Shown one piece after another: positions 13,219-21,008 of a DNA stretch of 29,636 nucleotides (the stretch's first letter is position 1; every line of letters starts with the position of its first letter). This stretch comes from DATDSR01 sp038062165 (GTDB lineage: Bacteria; Patescibacteriota; Minisyncoccia; Phycocordibacterales; DATDSR01), in the NCBI GenBank assembly GCA_038062165.1, contig JBBTXQ010000032.1:1-29636 (forward strand), in the 5' to 3' direction. Below the pieces are notes generated by a model, which worked only from the letters and a program-made list of their open reading frames with translations, made no database searches and was not told where the DNA came from. The translations under genes were made by a program, and so were the position numbers.

Positions 13219-13698
13219 ATGGTTATACAGTATTTCGGCAAGGGAGAAGCTAGGGTTAGCCAAGGGGATTGGAATCTTGCCTTCGCGGGCGGGAAGTTGC
13301 GTTTGGGTGGCCGTGACGGTTTTGAGATTGATGGACCAGGCGAATATGAGATTGCAGGCACATTCATACGTGCTGTGACTACAGACGGGCCAGATGGCAA
13401 AATCAACACCGCTTATTCTGTTTTATTCGACGATATTAGATTAGTGTATTTGGGTAATCCGGTGGGTATTATTAAAGCGGAGGCCAAAGAGATCTTGGCA
13501 GACGCGGACATTCTCTTCACTCCCTCGCTTGAATACGCAACCGCGCTAGAACCAAAAGTAATAGTGCCAATGCCAATGAACGTGGCAGGGAACGAAATTA
13601 AAGGAAAGAATCTTCCCAAGCCTGTTGATAAACTCGTGATCAAACGCAAGGATCTGGAAGATAAAGAAGGCGAAGTGATAACCATATGGAGTTCCTGA
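13219..13698 (+). CDS. Metallo-beta-lactamase-fold protein lacking its metal ligands
   Basis: 159 aa. Segments such as DGPGEYEIAGTFIRAV, TAYSVLFDDIRLVYLGNPVG and ADILFTPSLEYATALEPKVIVPM follow the layout of the short MBL-fold proteins of the YtkL/UlaG type seen in CPR genomes. However, the usual first strand WLGHS, the HxHxDH motif and the GD(L/T)G aspartate are absent or altered (YFGKGEARVSQGD, YLGNPVG). It is therefore probably not a metal-dependent hydrolase and may be structural or regulatory. It is followed with 13 nt overlap by a tiny membrane protein and then gyrA, so all three are probably one operon. An extended -10 (TGCTACAAT) lies just upstream. Fold call moderate, function unknown. 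Confidence 0.6.
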   Translation: MVIQYFGKGEARVSQGDWNLAFAGGKLRLGGRDGFEIDGPGEYEIAGTFIRAVTTDGPDGKINTAYSVLFDDIRLVYLGNPVGIIKAEAKEILADADILFTPSLEYATALEPKVIVPMPMNVAGNEIKGKNLPKPVDKLVIKRKDLEDKEGEVITIWSS

Positions 13699-13811
13699 CA
13701 AAATTGAGAAATAAGCCAGAGAGTGTTCGTCGAGCTATCGCTTTTTGGTCGAGTGCTATCTTCACATTCATTATTTTCGCCATCTGGATTTTGGTAACAG
13801 TAAATAAGTAA
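13686..13811 (+). CDS. 41-aa single-pass membrane protein between the MBL-like gene and gyrA
   Basis: ATG 13686 to TAA 13811, encoding MEFLTKLRNKPESVRRAIAF followed by one hydrophobic helix (SSAIFTFIIFAIWILVTV) and NK. It overlaps the preceding gene by 13 nt and stops 1 nt before the gyrA start. The basic N-terminus before the helix predicts the N-terminus inside the cell. I recall similar tiny proteins near gyrA or MBL-like genes in CPR genomes, but no function is known to me. Tight packing on both sides is the main evidence that it is real. Confidence 0.65.
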   Translation: MEFLTKLRNKPESVRRAIAFWSSAIFTFIIFAIWILVTVNK

Positions 13812-13812
13812 T

Positions 13813-16299
13813 ATGGCAAAGAAGGAGGAAAAAATAGAGTCTAATAATATTGCCAGTATCATTTCTGTGCCTATCGTTAGCGAGATGCGTACGTCATATC
13901 TGACTTATGCCATGAGCGTGATTATTTCGAGAGCTCTGCCGGATGTACGTGACGGCTTGAAGCCAGTACATAGGCGTATACTTTATGCTATGCACGAAGA
14001 TGGCCGAGTGCATTCTGGTCGCTTCACCAAATCTGCCGGAGTAGTGGGCGATGTACTCAAAAAGTATCACCCTCACGGTGACATGGCTGTTTACGACTCG
14101 ATCGTGAACATGGCTCAAGATTTCTCATCCCGCTACCCACTCATTGAGGGCCAAGGCAACTTCGGCTCGATTGACGGCGATGGCGCGGCTGCTTACAGAT
14201 ATACAGAAGTGCGCATGTCGGCACTGGCCGGTGAAGTTCTGCGCGATATTGATAAAGAAACCGTAGACTTCGCCCCCAACTACGACGCCACGCGCAAAGA
14301 ACCCATTGTCACTCCATCCCGCGTACCCATGTTACTTCTCGGGGGGACATTGGGCATTGCTGTAGGCATGGCGACCAAAGTGCCGCCGCACAACTTGCGC
14401 GAAGTGATGCAAGCGCTCATCCACCTTGCTGATAACCCAGATGCGACAAATGAAGATTTGCTTGAGTTCATTCAGGGACCGGATTTTCCAACTGGTGGCA
14501 TAATTTTCAATAAAAAAGATATTAGTCACGCTTATTCATCTGGCCGCGGAGGAGTGTTGGTGCGCGGTGAGGCCGAGATAGTTGAGGACAAGCAATCACA
14601 AGTTATCATCACGTCGATTCCTTACAAGGTGAACAAGGCCGAATTGATTATCAAGATCGCTAATCTGGTTCATGACAAGAAAATAGAGGGAGTGCGTGAT
14701 ATTCGCGACGAGTCCACAACTCTCGACGACTTGCGTATAGTAATCGACCTAAAGCAAGGTTCGTATCCACAAAAAGTACTCAACGCACTCTATAAACATA
14801 CAGAGCTAGAAACGATGTTCCATTTCAATATGCTCGCGCTCGTTGACGGCGTGCCCGAGACGCTGTCGCTCAAGCGTATACTTGAGGAATTTCTGGATCA
14901 CAGGAAAGTTGTCGTTAAGCGTCGTACGCAGTTCGATCTAAATAAAGCCAAAGATCGTGCGCATATATTAGCGGGCTTAAAGAAAGCGCTTGATCATATT
15001 GATGAGATTATCAAACTTATTAAGAGATCTGCTGATGTTGGTGAAGCTCGCGCGGGCTTGATGAAAACTTTTAAATTTTCAGAACTGCAGGCGAATGCAA
15101 TTCTGGAAATGAAGCTCCAAAAACTTGCCGGCCTTGAACGTAAAAAAATAGAAGATGAATTAAAAGAAACACTCGCGCTGATAGACGAACTTGGGAGCAT
15201 CTTAAAGAGCGCGGCCAAAATGCTTGCAATTATAAAGCGCGAGTCACAAGAGATAATCGAGAAGTACGGCGACGATAGGCGAACCAAAGTAGTGAAAGGC
15301 GGGGCCAAAGAGATTAGCGCAGAAGACATGATCCCAGATGAAGAGAGTATGCTTGTGCTCACCCGCGGTGGTTACGTCAAGCGCACCAGGCCGGAAGAAT
15401 ACAAGCGCCAGCGTCGCGGTGGCGTGGGCGTAGTTGATCTGGACACCAAAGAAGAGGATTTCATCACTAATCTGCTTGCCGCGTCCACTCACGCTGATTT
15501 ACTTTTCTTCACGGATAAAGGCAAGGCCTATCAGCTCAAGATGTACGAGATCCCGGAAGGCAAACGGGCAACGAAAGGCAAATCGATCATGAACTTCTTG
15601 TCACTCTCGGAAGGTGAGCGCGTCACGAGCGTGTTGCCTCTACCACGCGATGTGAAAGAGCGCAAAGAATTGGGCCTTATGATGATTACGCGAATGGGCG
15701 TGGGTAAGAAGGTTGACGTAATGAGCCTGACGGATGTGCGTCGTTCTGGAATTATTGCAATCAAGCTTGGGGCAGGGGATGAGTTACTTAGTGTGCTTCC
15801 GGTTGAGAAGGGCGATAGTGTGATACTTGCGAGCAAATTGGGTCAAGCAATTAGATTTAAAGAATCTGACATCCGTGCCATGGGCAGAACCGCGGGCGGA
15901 GTGCGGGCGGTGAAGTTGAAAAGTAAAGACGAAGTGATTGGTGCAGATCGCATCGAAAAAGGCACAGAAGAGAAATTAACTTTTTTCACCATGAGTGCCA
16001 ACGGCCTAGGCAAGAAGACTAAAATAAAAGAATACAAGATCCAGAAACGCGGCGGTTCAGGAATTAAGACAGCTAAAGTCACACCTAAAACCGGCCCCCT
16101 CGTAGTCGGCCGAGTCCTAGAAGTTCCCCACGGTGAAACCGTGGGGAAAGAAGATATTGAGCTAGTGGCCATGAGCAAGCAAGGCCAAGTGATCAGAGTG
16201 ACGGCGGGCGAAGTGCCAACATCAGGTCGTCAGACCCAAGGCGTGAGGGTAATGAAACTAAGAGAAGGGGATAGTCTCGCTTCCGTCGAACGACTCTAA
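13813..16299 (+). CDS. gyrA: DNA gyrase subunit A
   Basis: 828 aa. The N-terminal region runs RALPDVRDGLKPVHRRILYAM, then the winged helix with KYHPHGDMAVYD, and the catalytic tyrosine Y130 in AAAYRYTEVRMS. The C-terminal beta-pinwheel (from about residue 500) contains a GyrA-box-like QRRGGVGV, which argues for gyrase rather than topoisomerase IV. GyrA cuts and rejoins DNA with GyrB to introduce negative supercoils. The position matching E. coli Ser83 is methionine (M91), while that matching Asp87 is D95. An 11-bp perfect hairpin lies at 16124-16148 in the pinwheel coding region. No Shine-Dalgarno; it is probably translated with the tiny gene upstream. Confidence 0.95.
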   Translation: MAKKEEKIESNNIASIISVPIVSEMRTSYLTYAMSVIISRALPDVRDGLKPVHRRILYAMHEDGRVHSGRFTKSAGVVGDVLKKYHPHGDMAVYDSIVNMAQDFSSRYPLIEGQGNFGSIDGDGAAAYRYTEVRMSALAGEVLRDIDKETVDFAPNYDATRKEPIVTPSRVPMLLLGGTLGIAVGMATKVPPHNLREVMQALIHLADNPDATNEDLLEFIQGPDFPTGGIIFNKKDISHAYSSGRGGVLVRGEAEIVEDKQSQVIITSIPYKVNKAELIIKIANLVHDKKIEGVRDIRDESTTLDDLRIVIDLKQGSYPQKVLNALYKHTELETMFHFNMLALVDGVPETLSLKRILEEFLDHRKVVVKRRTQFDLNKAKDRAHILAGLKKALDHIDEIIKLIKRSADVGEARAGLMKTFKFSELQANAILEMKLQKLAGLERKKIEDELKETLALIDELGSILKSAAKMLAIIKRESQEIIEKYGDDRRTKVVKGGAKEISAEDMIPDEESMLVLTRGGYVKRTRPEEYKRQRRGGVGVVDLDTKEEDFITNLLAASTHADLLFFTDKGKAYQLKMYEIPEGKRATKGKSIMNFLSLSEGERVTSVLPLPRDVKERKELGLMMITRMGVGKKVDVMSLTDVRRSGIIAIKLGAGDELLSVLPVEKGDSVILASKLGQAIRFKESDIRAMGRTAGGVRAVKLKSKDEVIGADRIEKGTEEKLTFFTMSANGLGKKTKIKEYKIQKRGGSGIKTAKVTPKTGPLVVGRVLEVPHGETVGKEDIELVAMSKQGQVIRVTAGEVPTSGRQTQGVRVMKLREGDSLASVERL
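16124..16148. repeat. Perfect hairpin inside gyrA
   Basis: TTCCCCACGGT-GAA-ACCGTGGGGAA: an 11-bp perfect stem with a 3-nt loop, encoding VPHGETVGK between two blades of the C-terminal domain. Confidence 0.85.
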
Positions 16300-16303
16300 C
16301 CTG

Positions 16304-16309
16304 TATCAT
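16304..16309 (+). promoter_or_regulatory. -10 of the methyltransferase gene, leaderless type
   Basis: TATCAT ends 7 nt before the ATG at 16317, the spacing seen at the other predicted leaderless starts. No clear -35. Confidence 0.45.
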
Positions 16310-16316
16310 TATATGT

Positions 16317-16823
16317 ATGATGAATTTTAGCTCGCCAGAGCAGAATATTGAGCGTTTGCATTTAAGATCAGGAATGGTTGTGGCTGATTTGGGCGCAGGT
16401 TCAGGACACTATTCCATAATCATTGGGAAAAAATTGAAGGAAATGGGTGGGGGAGGGACAGTTTACGCAGTTGATGTGCAGAAGCATTACTTAGATGCGA
16501 TCAAACAAGAAGCAGACAAAAATGGTTTGGGTAATGTGAGGGTGATCTGGGGCGATATTGATGTGCTTGGAGGGACAAAGCTTGCTGATAATCTGGCCGA
16601 TGCCGTTGTGATCTCGAATGTGCTCTTCCAGTCAGAACACAAAAAAGACTTTCTGGCAGAAGCCTCGAGAATCTTGAAGCCTGGTGGCGAAATGCTTATT
16701 ATTGATTGGCAGAGTAAAATTAAGCCACAAGACATTCTCTCTATTTTGCCCCCTGGTGTGAGCAAGACTAGTGAATTTGACGCCGGCTCTCACCATTTCG
16801 GAATCTTATTTCGTAAATCATGA
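16317..16823 (+). CDS. Class I SAM-dependent methyltransferase
   Basis: 168 aa. Motif I is VVADLGAGSGHYS, motif II is VYAVDVQ with the acidic residue that binds the SAM ribose, then VRVIWGDI and DAVVISNVLFQ (motif IV-like), and ILKPGGEMLIIDW (post-motif). This is the UbiE/Methyltransf_11/25 type fold. The substrate cannot be told from sequence; a small molecule or lipid is as likely as RNA or protein. Two tandem ATGs (16317 and 16320) are possible. A -10-like TATCAT ends 7 nt upstream. The solute-binding protein gene follows after 22 nt. Confidence 0.85.
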   Translation: MMNFSSPEQNIERLHLRSGMVVADLGAGSGHYSIIIGKKLKEMGGGGTVYAVDVQKHYLDAIKQEADKNGLGNVRVIWGDIDVLGGTKLADNLADAVVISNVLFQSEHKKDFLAEASRILKPGGEMLIIDWQSKIKPQDILSILPPGVSKTSEFDAGSHHFGILFRKS

Positions 16824-16840
16824 ATCATGAATCGTGAATC
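16821..16840. repeat. Triple TGAATC direct repeat before the solute-binding protein gene
   Basis: Three near-copies of TGAATCA in tandem, the first overlapping the methyltransferase stop codon. Too short to assign a role; it could be a regulator site or slippage product. Confidence 0.4.
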
Positions 16841-16845
16841 AATCT

Positions 16846-18132
16846 ATGCGTAGCTTCCAAACAATTCTCCTGATCGTGTTTGCTTTCTTCATTGTGGGAG
16901 CTGTGATGATCTTCTCGGGTGTAATCGGTGGAGGCAAAAATAGTACGGAGCAACTCGCAAGTGAACCAGTGGTCCTCTGGGGCACTCTGCCCAAATTAAC
17001 CATAGAGGAGATCTTGAAGCGCGCTCAGGATGATGCTGGTGAGGAGTCCGCTATCACTTATGTTGAAAAGTCAGCAGAAACTTTTGAAGCAGATTTAATA
17101 GATGCCTTGGCAAGTGACAAGGGTCCTGATCTTGTACTTGTTTCTCACCCAACGCTACTCAAACAGCGTGACAAAATTTTGCCTATTCCCTACACATATT
17201 TACCCGAACGCACTTTCAAAGACAGCTTCATTGAGGCTTCTGAAGTGATGCTTTCAAGTGAAGGAAGTTTGGGTCTGCCCTTTTTCAGCGACCCAATAAT
17301 CATGTATTGGAATCGTGATATGTTTACCAAAGCAGGTATCCCTTCTGCGCCTGCAACGTGGCTTGAGGTGCAGCTCCTACCAGAGCGTCTCACCAAGCTC
17401 GATAGTAACGGCAACATAAATGAATCGGCTGTTGCCCTCGGGGGCGTGACAAATGTTGCGCACTTTAAAGAGATCCTCTCTGCCCAGATTATGCAAACCG
17501 GCAATCAAATAATCTCATTGAGTGCAGGTGTGCCAGATGTCGTGCTGGGAAAGTTAGATGGCGCAGATTCGGCCTTGCGTTACTACACTGAATTTGCTAA
17601 TCCTAGTCTGCCCAAATATTCGTGGAATTCTGCCAAGCGCAACTCACTTGATGAGTTTGTGTCTGGTAAATTGGGTGTTTATTTCGGTTTCGCAAGCGAG
17701 CTTGGCACGATTCGCGAGCGCAACCCACATTTGAACTTCGACGTGGCCACGTTCCCGCAGGTCTCAAGCGGCGAGAGACGCCTAACTTTCACAAACGTCT
17801 ATTCGTTCGCAGTATTACGCAACTCACCTGTGCCAGATTCTGCCACAGCCGTTGCTTATCGCCTGTCACTCGGCAAAACGGCTCCCATTGCAAGTGCTGT
17901 GCTAGAGTTGCCTCCAGCACGACGTGACTTATTAAACGTGACACCGGAGAATGCCTTCTTAACCCTGTTTTATTCCAGCGCCGTGATTGGCAAAACGTGG
18001 TTTGACCCAAATGCAGTAGCCTCGCGTAACATCTTCGCCGACATGATAGAATCTGTTATGATAGGCAAGTCGAGCCCGGACACAGCCGTAACCTCCGCCG
18101 ACACCCGCCTGCGCGATCTATTAAGTATATAA
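16846..18132 (+). CDS. Membrane-anchored extracellular solute-binding protein
   Basis: 428 aa from ATG 16846; a GTG 12 nt upstream is possible. An N-terminal hydrophobic helix (about residues 5-27, ILLIVFAFFIVGAVMIFSGV) has no lipobox cysteine, so it is probably an uncleaved anchor. The rest follows the SBP_bac_1/8 fold of ABC sugar-binding proteins: GPDLVLVSHPTLL, GLPFFSDPIIMYWNRDMFTKAGI with PATWLEV, SGKLGVYFGFASELGTI, and FTNVYSFAVLRNS. No ABC permease or ATPase gene is near. Instead its TAA is followed at once by the ATG of a pilin-like gene, so the two are surely one operon. It may present captured substrate to a surface machine or work with a distant transporter. Confidence 0.82.
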   Translation: MRSFQTILLIVFAFFIVGAVMIFSGVIGGGKNSTEQLASEPVVLWGTLPKLTIEEILKRAQDDAGEESAITYVEKSAETFEADLIDALASDKGPDLVLVSHPTLLKQRDKILPIPYTYLPERTFKDSFIEASEVMLSSEGSLGLPFFSDPIIMYWNRDMFTKAGIPSAPATWLEVQLLPERLTKLDSNGNINESAVALGGVTNVAHFKEILSAQIMQTGNQIISLSAGVPDVVLGKLDGADSALRYYTEFANPSLPKYSWNSAKRNSLDEFVSGKLGVYFGFASELGTIRERNPHLNFDVATFPQVSSGERRLTFTNVYSFAVLRNSPVPDSATAVAYRLSLGKTAPIASAVLELPPARRDLLNVTPENAFLTLFYSSAVIGKTWFDPNAVASRNIFADMIESVMIGKSSPDTAVTSADTRLRDLLSI

Positions 18133-18462
18133 ATGAACAGAGAAAAGCTAACTTACGCACTCCTGCCTCTAGTAAATTGCGGTACGGGACCCGAGCCGTG
18201 CAAACTTTCAGAATTCCTCACGCTCCTCACTAGAATTTTCGATTACTTGATTGTGTTAGTCGTTTCGCTTGCTATCCTGGGCATCGGCATTGGGGGAGCA
18301 TACATGATCATTGGCGGGGCAAGTGAGGGACAACGAACAGAAGGCAAGAGTATAATGTTCGCCTCAATCTGGGGACTGGTGATTGCCGTGGCGGCTTGGG
18401 TTATTGTGAATACAATATTAGTAAATCTTGGTGCTGGAGGCTTTACTAATCCTCTAAAATAA
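18133..18462 (+). CDS. T4SS-pilin-like membrane protein 1
   Basis: 109 aa. Two hydrophobic helices (YLIVLVVSLAILGIGIGGAYMI and LVIAVAAWVIVNTILVNL) flank a short polar loop GGASEGQRTEGKSIMFASIWG. This is the arrangement of the TrbC/VirB2-like 'type IV secretion system pilin' family common in CPR genomes. Its ATG directly abuts the stop of the solute-binding protein gene (zero spacing). Two cysteines in the N-terminal part (NCGTGPEPCKL) could form a disulfide outside the cell. A pilin or small pore protein is the likely role; assembly partners (VirB4, VirB6) are not in the window. Confidence 0.78.
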   Translation: MNREKLTYALLPLVNCGTGPEPCKLSEFLTLLTRIFDYLIVLVVSLAILGIGIGGAYMIIGGASEGQRTEGKSIMFASIWGLVIAVAAWVIVNTILVNLGAGGFTNPLK

Positions 18463-18476
18463 TTTTTAAAATAATC

Positions 18477-18827
18477 ATGAAAGAATTTCTATTTAAACTA
18501 GTTACGCATCCAGTTTTTGCCCAAGATCCACCACGACCAGACGGTTCAGGTTCGGGCGGTACTTTTATAAATCCACTGAAATCTGGTGGAGTTACTGACT
18601 TTAATTCTTTGATAGTTAAAATTCTTGAGGTGCTGATTGCTATTGGCATACCAGTGCTCGTGCTCATGATTGTCTATGCTGGCTTCTTGTTCGTTACTGC
18701 CGGTGGCAGTCAAGACAAGATTGATAAAGCTAAGAGCTCGCTCTGGTGGGCAGTGATCGGCGGGGCAGTCTTGATTGGAGCCAAAGTAATCGCGGAAGTA
18801 GTCAGAGCTACGGTGGGAGCAATATGA
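18477..18827 (+). CDS. T4SS-pilin-like membrane protein 2
   Basis: 116 aa. The N-terminus (MKEFLFKLVTHPVFAQD) is a short hydrophobic segment ending in an Ala-Gln that could be a signal-peptidase site, followed by a Gly/Pro-rich linker. Two helices follow (IGIPVLVLMIVYAGFLFVTAGG and LWWAVIGGAVLIGAKVIA) around the loop SQDKIDKAKSS. It is closest to the classical VirB2/TrbC pattern (small residues and FVTAGG before the loop). It starts 14 nt after member 1. No Shine-Dalgarno. Confidence 0.8.
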   Translation: MKEFLFKLVTHPVFAQDPPRPDGSGSGGTFINPLKSGGVTDFNSLIVKILEVLIAIGIPVLVLMIVYAGFLFVTAGGSQDKIDKAKSSLWWAVIGGAVLIGAKVIAEVVRATVGAI

Positions 18828-18860
18828 CATTTAAATATATAAACATTTAAATATTTAAAC

Positions 18861-19151
18861 ATGTTAGAAGCCGCTGCAAAAATCTCTGGTGTAGTAGACA
18901 ATTTTTTAGGTATAATTCGCCCCATCACGGGCGTATTAGTGGGCCTGGCTCTGGCCTACTTCATCTGGGGCATAACAATGTTTATACTCAACTCATCTGA
19001 CGAGGCCAAACGCACAGAGGCTAAGACGAACATGACCTGGGGGATCATAGCTCTATTTGTGATGGTTAGTCTATGGGGATTGGCTAATCTTGTCTCAAAT
19101 AGCCTCCAACTTGACACCAGTAAACCAACTGTGGATTACGTTAAGCCATAA
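18861..19151 (+). CDS. T4SS-pilin-like membrane protein 3
   Basis: 96 aa. Helix 1 is VLVGLALAYFIWGITMFIL, the loop is NSSDEAKRTEAKTNMTWG, and helix 2 is IIALFVMVSLWGLANLVSN. The loop and helix 2 closely match members 4, 6 and 7 (pattern E.R.(D/E)(A/G)K..M.WGI.A.FV.VS.WG). No signal peptide is visible. The 33-nt spacer before it is AT-only apart from three Cs and contains two copies of ACATTTAAATAT. Confidence 0.78.
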   Translation: MLEAAAKISGVVDNFLGIIRPITGVLVGLALAYFIWGITMFILNSSDEAKRTEAKTNMTWGIIALFVMVSLWGLANLVSNSLQLDTSKPTVDYVKP

Positions 19152-19163
19152 ATTAGATACTCC

Positions 19164-19172
19164 TGCTATACT
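19164..19172 (+). promoter_or_regulatory. Possible internal extended -10 before pilin-like gene 4
   Basis: TG-C-TATACT lies 36 nt before the ATG of member 4 and could start a separate transcript with a short AT-rich leader. No clear -35. Confidence 0.45.
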
Positions 19173-19208
19173 ATAATTATTAAGAATTATTAAAAGATAA
19201 AATTAATC

Positions 19209-19568
19209 ATGAATAAGTCGAAAATCGCAGGAGTTTTAGGGACAGTGTTGGCTTTCTCACCAGCTATTGCTCTCGCCCAAGGCAGTCAGTTGCTTAACTT
19301 GTTAGGCCTTATTGAGACTATCGTTTCAAGATTGATCCCGGTCTTAGTCGCCATTGCCCTCATCTACTTCATAGTTGGTTTGATCAGATTCGTGATCGCA
19401 GGCAATGAAGAGACCCGCGCCGATGGCAAGAAGATGATGTGGTGGGGTATCGTGGCTCTCTTCGTGATCGTCTCGATCTGGGGTATCGTGAGTTATATTG
19501 CCAACATCTTGGGTATCAATGCCAACACAACAGTCACACCTCCAGGAGTAACTGGTCTTGGTAGATAA
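19209..19568 (+). CDS. T4SS-pilin-like membrane protein 4, with signal peptide
   Basis: 119 aa. A clear signal peptide (MNKSKIAGVLGTVLAFSPAIALAQG, cut after ALA) precedes two helices: LIPVLVAIALIYFIVGLIRFVI and GIVALFVIVSIWGIVSYIANIL, with the loop AGNEETRADGKKMMW. It therefore has the full pilin precursor design, and LepB in this window could be the processing peptidase. The C-terminal tail (NTTVTPPGVTGLGR) is exposed and flexible. Confidence 0.82.
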   Translation: MNKSKIAGVLGTVLAFSPAIALAQGSQLLNLLGLIETIVSRLIPVLVAIALIYFIVGLIRFVIAGNEETRADGKKMMWWGIVALFVIVSIWGIVSYIANILGINANTTVTPPGVTGLGR

Positions 19569-19582
19569 TTGGGCAGATAATA

Positions 19583-19837
19583 ATGTATTCTGATTTAGTA
19601 GCGGCAGTACCGGACGCTGTTAAGAATATAAAAACAGAGCTGATTAATCCTGCCCTCAAGTTACTTGTTGCCCTATCTGTGATCTATTTCCTTTGGGGAG
19701 TTTTGCAGTTCATGCTCCACCGTGAAGACGAAGATAAGAAAAAGCACTTACTCTGGGGCGTAATTGGTGTAGCTATAACTATCTCTGCCTTCGGCATAGT
19801 GAACCTGATAGTAAATTTCGTCAGTTCAGTTAAATAA
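19583..19837 (+). CDS. T4SS-pilin-like membrane protein 5
   Basis: 84 aa, the shortest of the array. Helix 1 (LKLLVALSVIYFLWGVLQFML), charged loop (HREDEDKKKHL) and helix 2 (WGVIGVAITISAFGIVNLIVNFV). It lacks a signal peptide. It lies 14 nt after member 4. The opposite-strand high-GC cassette begins (its terminator) 3 nt after this stop codon. Confidence 0.78.
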   Translation: MYSDLVAAVPDAVKNIKTELINPALKLLVALSVIYFLWGVLQFMLHREDEDKKKHLLWGVIGVAITISAFGIVNLIVNFVSSVK

Positions 19838-19840
19838 AAA

Positions 19841-19905
19841 ACAGCTTTTGCGCCGTTCCCCTTCTCCCGTTTAAGGCGGAAGAAAAGTTACAGAACAAAA
19901 GCTGT
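19841..19905 (-). terminator. Terminator of the two-gene high-GC cassette
   Basis: On the minus strand ACAGCTTTTG (19905-19896) pairs with CAAAAGCTGT (19850-19841), a perfect 10-bp outer stem, followed by TTTTTATTT. The 45-nt loop holds smaller stems. Confidence 0.75.
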
Positions 19906-19953
19906 GACTTGAGACAATTGGTCCAGGGGAGCGTGCGCGATGCACGAGAGTCT

Positions 19954-20997
19954 TCATTGTGCGTGGATGAAGAATGTGAGCTTGTCAGCCCGGGCCACCA
20001 TAGCCCTTCGATACGGATCGTAATGGCAAGGGTGGTGGGTCTTGACGCCGTCTTCCCAGCGCACATTGCACTGCTCACTCTCGCGTTCCCAGGAGACGGT
20101 GAAGTCCTTGTTCGTGTACGGACTGTGGTAGGTGACAGAGATCATCACCTCACTGACCGTCCACGACTTGGCGAGATAGTTACCGCCCTCGTTCGAGCTA
20201 TAACGCCCGGGCAGTAATCCCTTCGGCCACCAGTAAGCACTCTCGCGCTTGACCGGTACCAGAGAGGCGGGAACGATGTTTTTGGTAAGGATAGATTCGA
20301 TCGCGGGTTCCTTCCACACGACCGTCTTTGCCCTCTCCAAGTTTCGCACCGTCTGCTCAACAGCTTCTTTTGCCTGCCGAGCCTCCCGAATACTCTTCTC
20401 ATCATCCCCCGACTTCCAAGCCCGAGTCTCGTCGGCGATACTCGCCCGCTTCTCGTGGTCGAAGTGGTTCTTCGACCAAGTGAAGATGTATGCACCGGTA
20501 GTGGCGAAGAAGAGGACGATCGAGAGTCCGCGACCGAACTTCGGCCAGGGCCAATTGAAGTCGAGCGCCGAGCTGTAGCAAATCATCCCCATCACGCCGA
20601 TGACGGTGAAGATGATGAATCGCGGGTGAGTATCCATAGGCACGAGACTGGTGTAGAGGCCGATAATGAACGGCACTCCCGCCAGCAGATATCGCGCCTT
20701 AGTTACCCGATCGATGGCGAGCACAAGAAGCGGCTCACCGGCCGTGAGATGCCGTGGTCCCGTCGCCCCGCGTGTGATCCGCGCGAAAGCCACGAGATAG
20801 AACATGGCCCCCAGAATTCCAAAGGCAGTGATGTAGGGAATGTACTGCTTCTGTCCCATCCCCGAAAGTGTTGCGCAGGCCGCTGTTGTCGCAACTACTA
20901 CAGCCAAGTACTTCCAGAGTGGACCACGGAATTTACGACTGCCATAGCGCCAGACCTGGCGCGAGCCGAGAGCGAGTCCCCTGACGATTTGCCACAT
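19954..20997 (-). CDS. Unknown polytopic membrane protein (high-GC cassette, gene 2)
   Basis: 347 aa from ATG 20997, preceded by AAGGAG 7-8 nt upstream; a longer start at 21075 would overlap gene 1 in another frame. About five hydrophobic helices are predicted at residues 30-47, 52-72, 103-120, 127-145 and 157-174. A charged, probably coiled-coil stretch follows (about 180-225, IREARQAKEAVEQTVRNLER), then a soluble C-terminal region of about 120 aa, rich in aromatic residues and strands (SEVMISVTYHSPYTNKDFTV). I do not recognise the family. Codon use is much more GC-rich than in the pilin-like genes. It is co-transcribed with gene 1, 11 nt apart. Confidence 0.72.
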   Translation of the reverse strand: MWQIVRGLALGSRQVWRYGSRKFRGPLWKYLAVVVATTAACATLSGMGQKQYIPYITAFGILGAMFYLVAFARITRGATGPRHLTAGEPLLVLAIDRVTKARYLLAGVPFIIGLYTSLVPMDTHPRFIIFTVIGVMGMICYSSALDFNWPWPKFGRGLSIVLFFATTGAYIFTWSKNHFDHEKRASIADETRAWKSGDDEKSIREARQAKEAVEQTVRNLERAKTVVWKEPAIESILTKNIVPASLVPVKRESAYWWPKGLLPGRYSSNEGGNYLAKSWTVSEVMISVTYHSPYTNKDFTVSWERESEQCNVRWEDGVKTHHPCHYDPYRRAMVARADKLTFFIHAQ

Positions 20998-21008
20998 TTT
21001 CTTTCTCC

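Noticed and set aside
18828..18860. AT-rich spacer with two copies of ACATTTAAATAT before pilin-like gene 3
   Set aside because: Too short and low in complexity to call a regulatory repeat.
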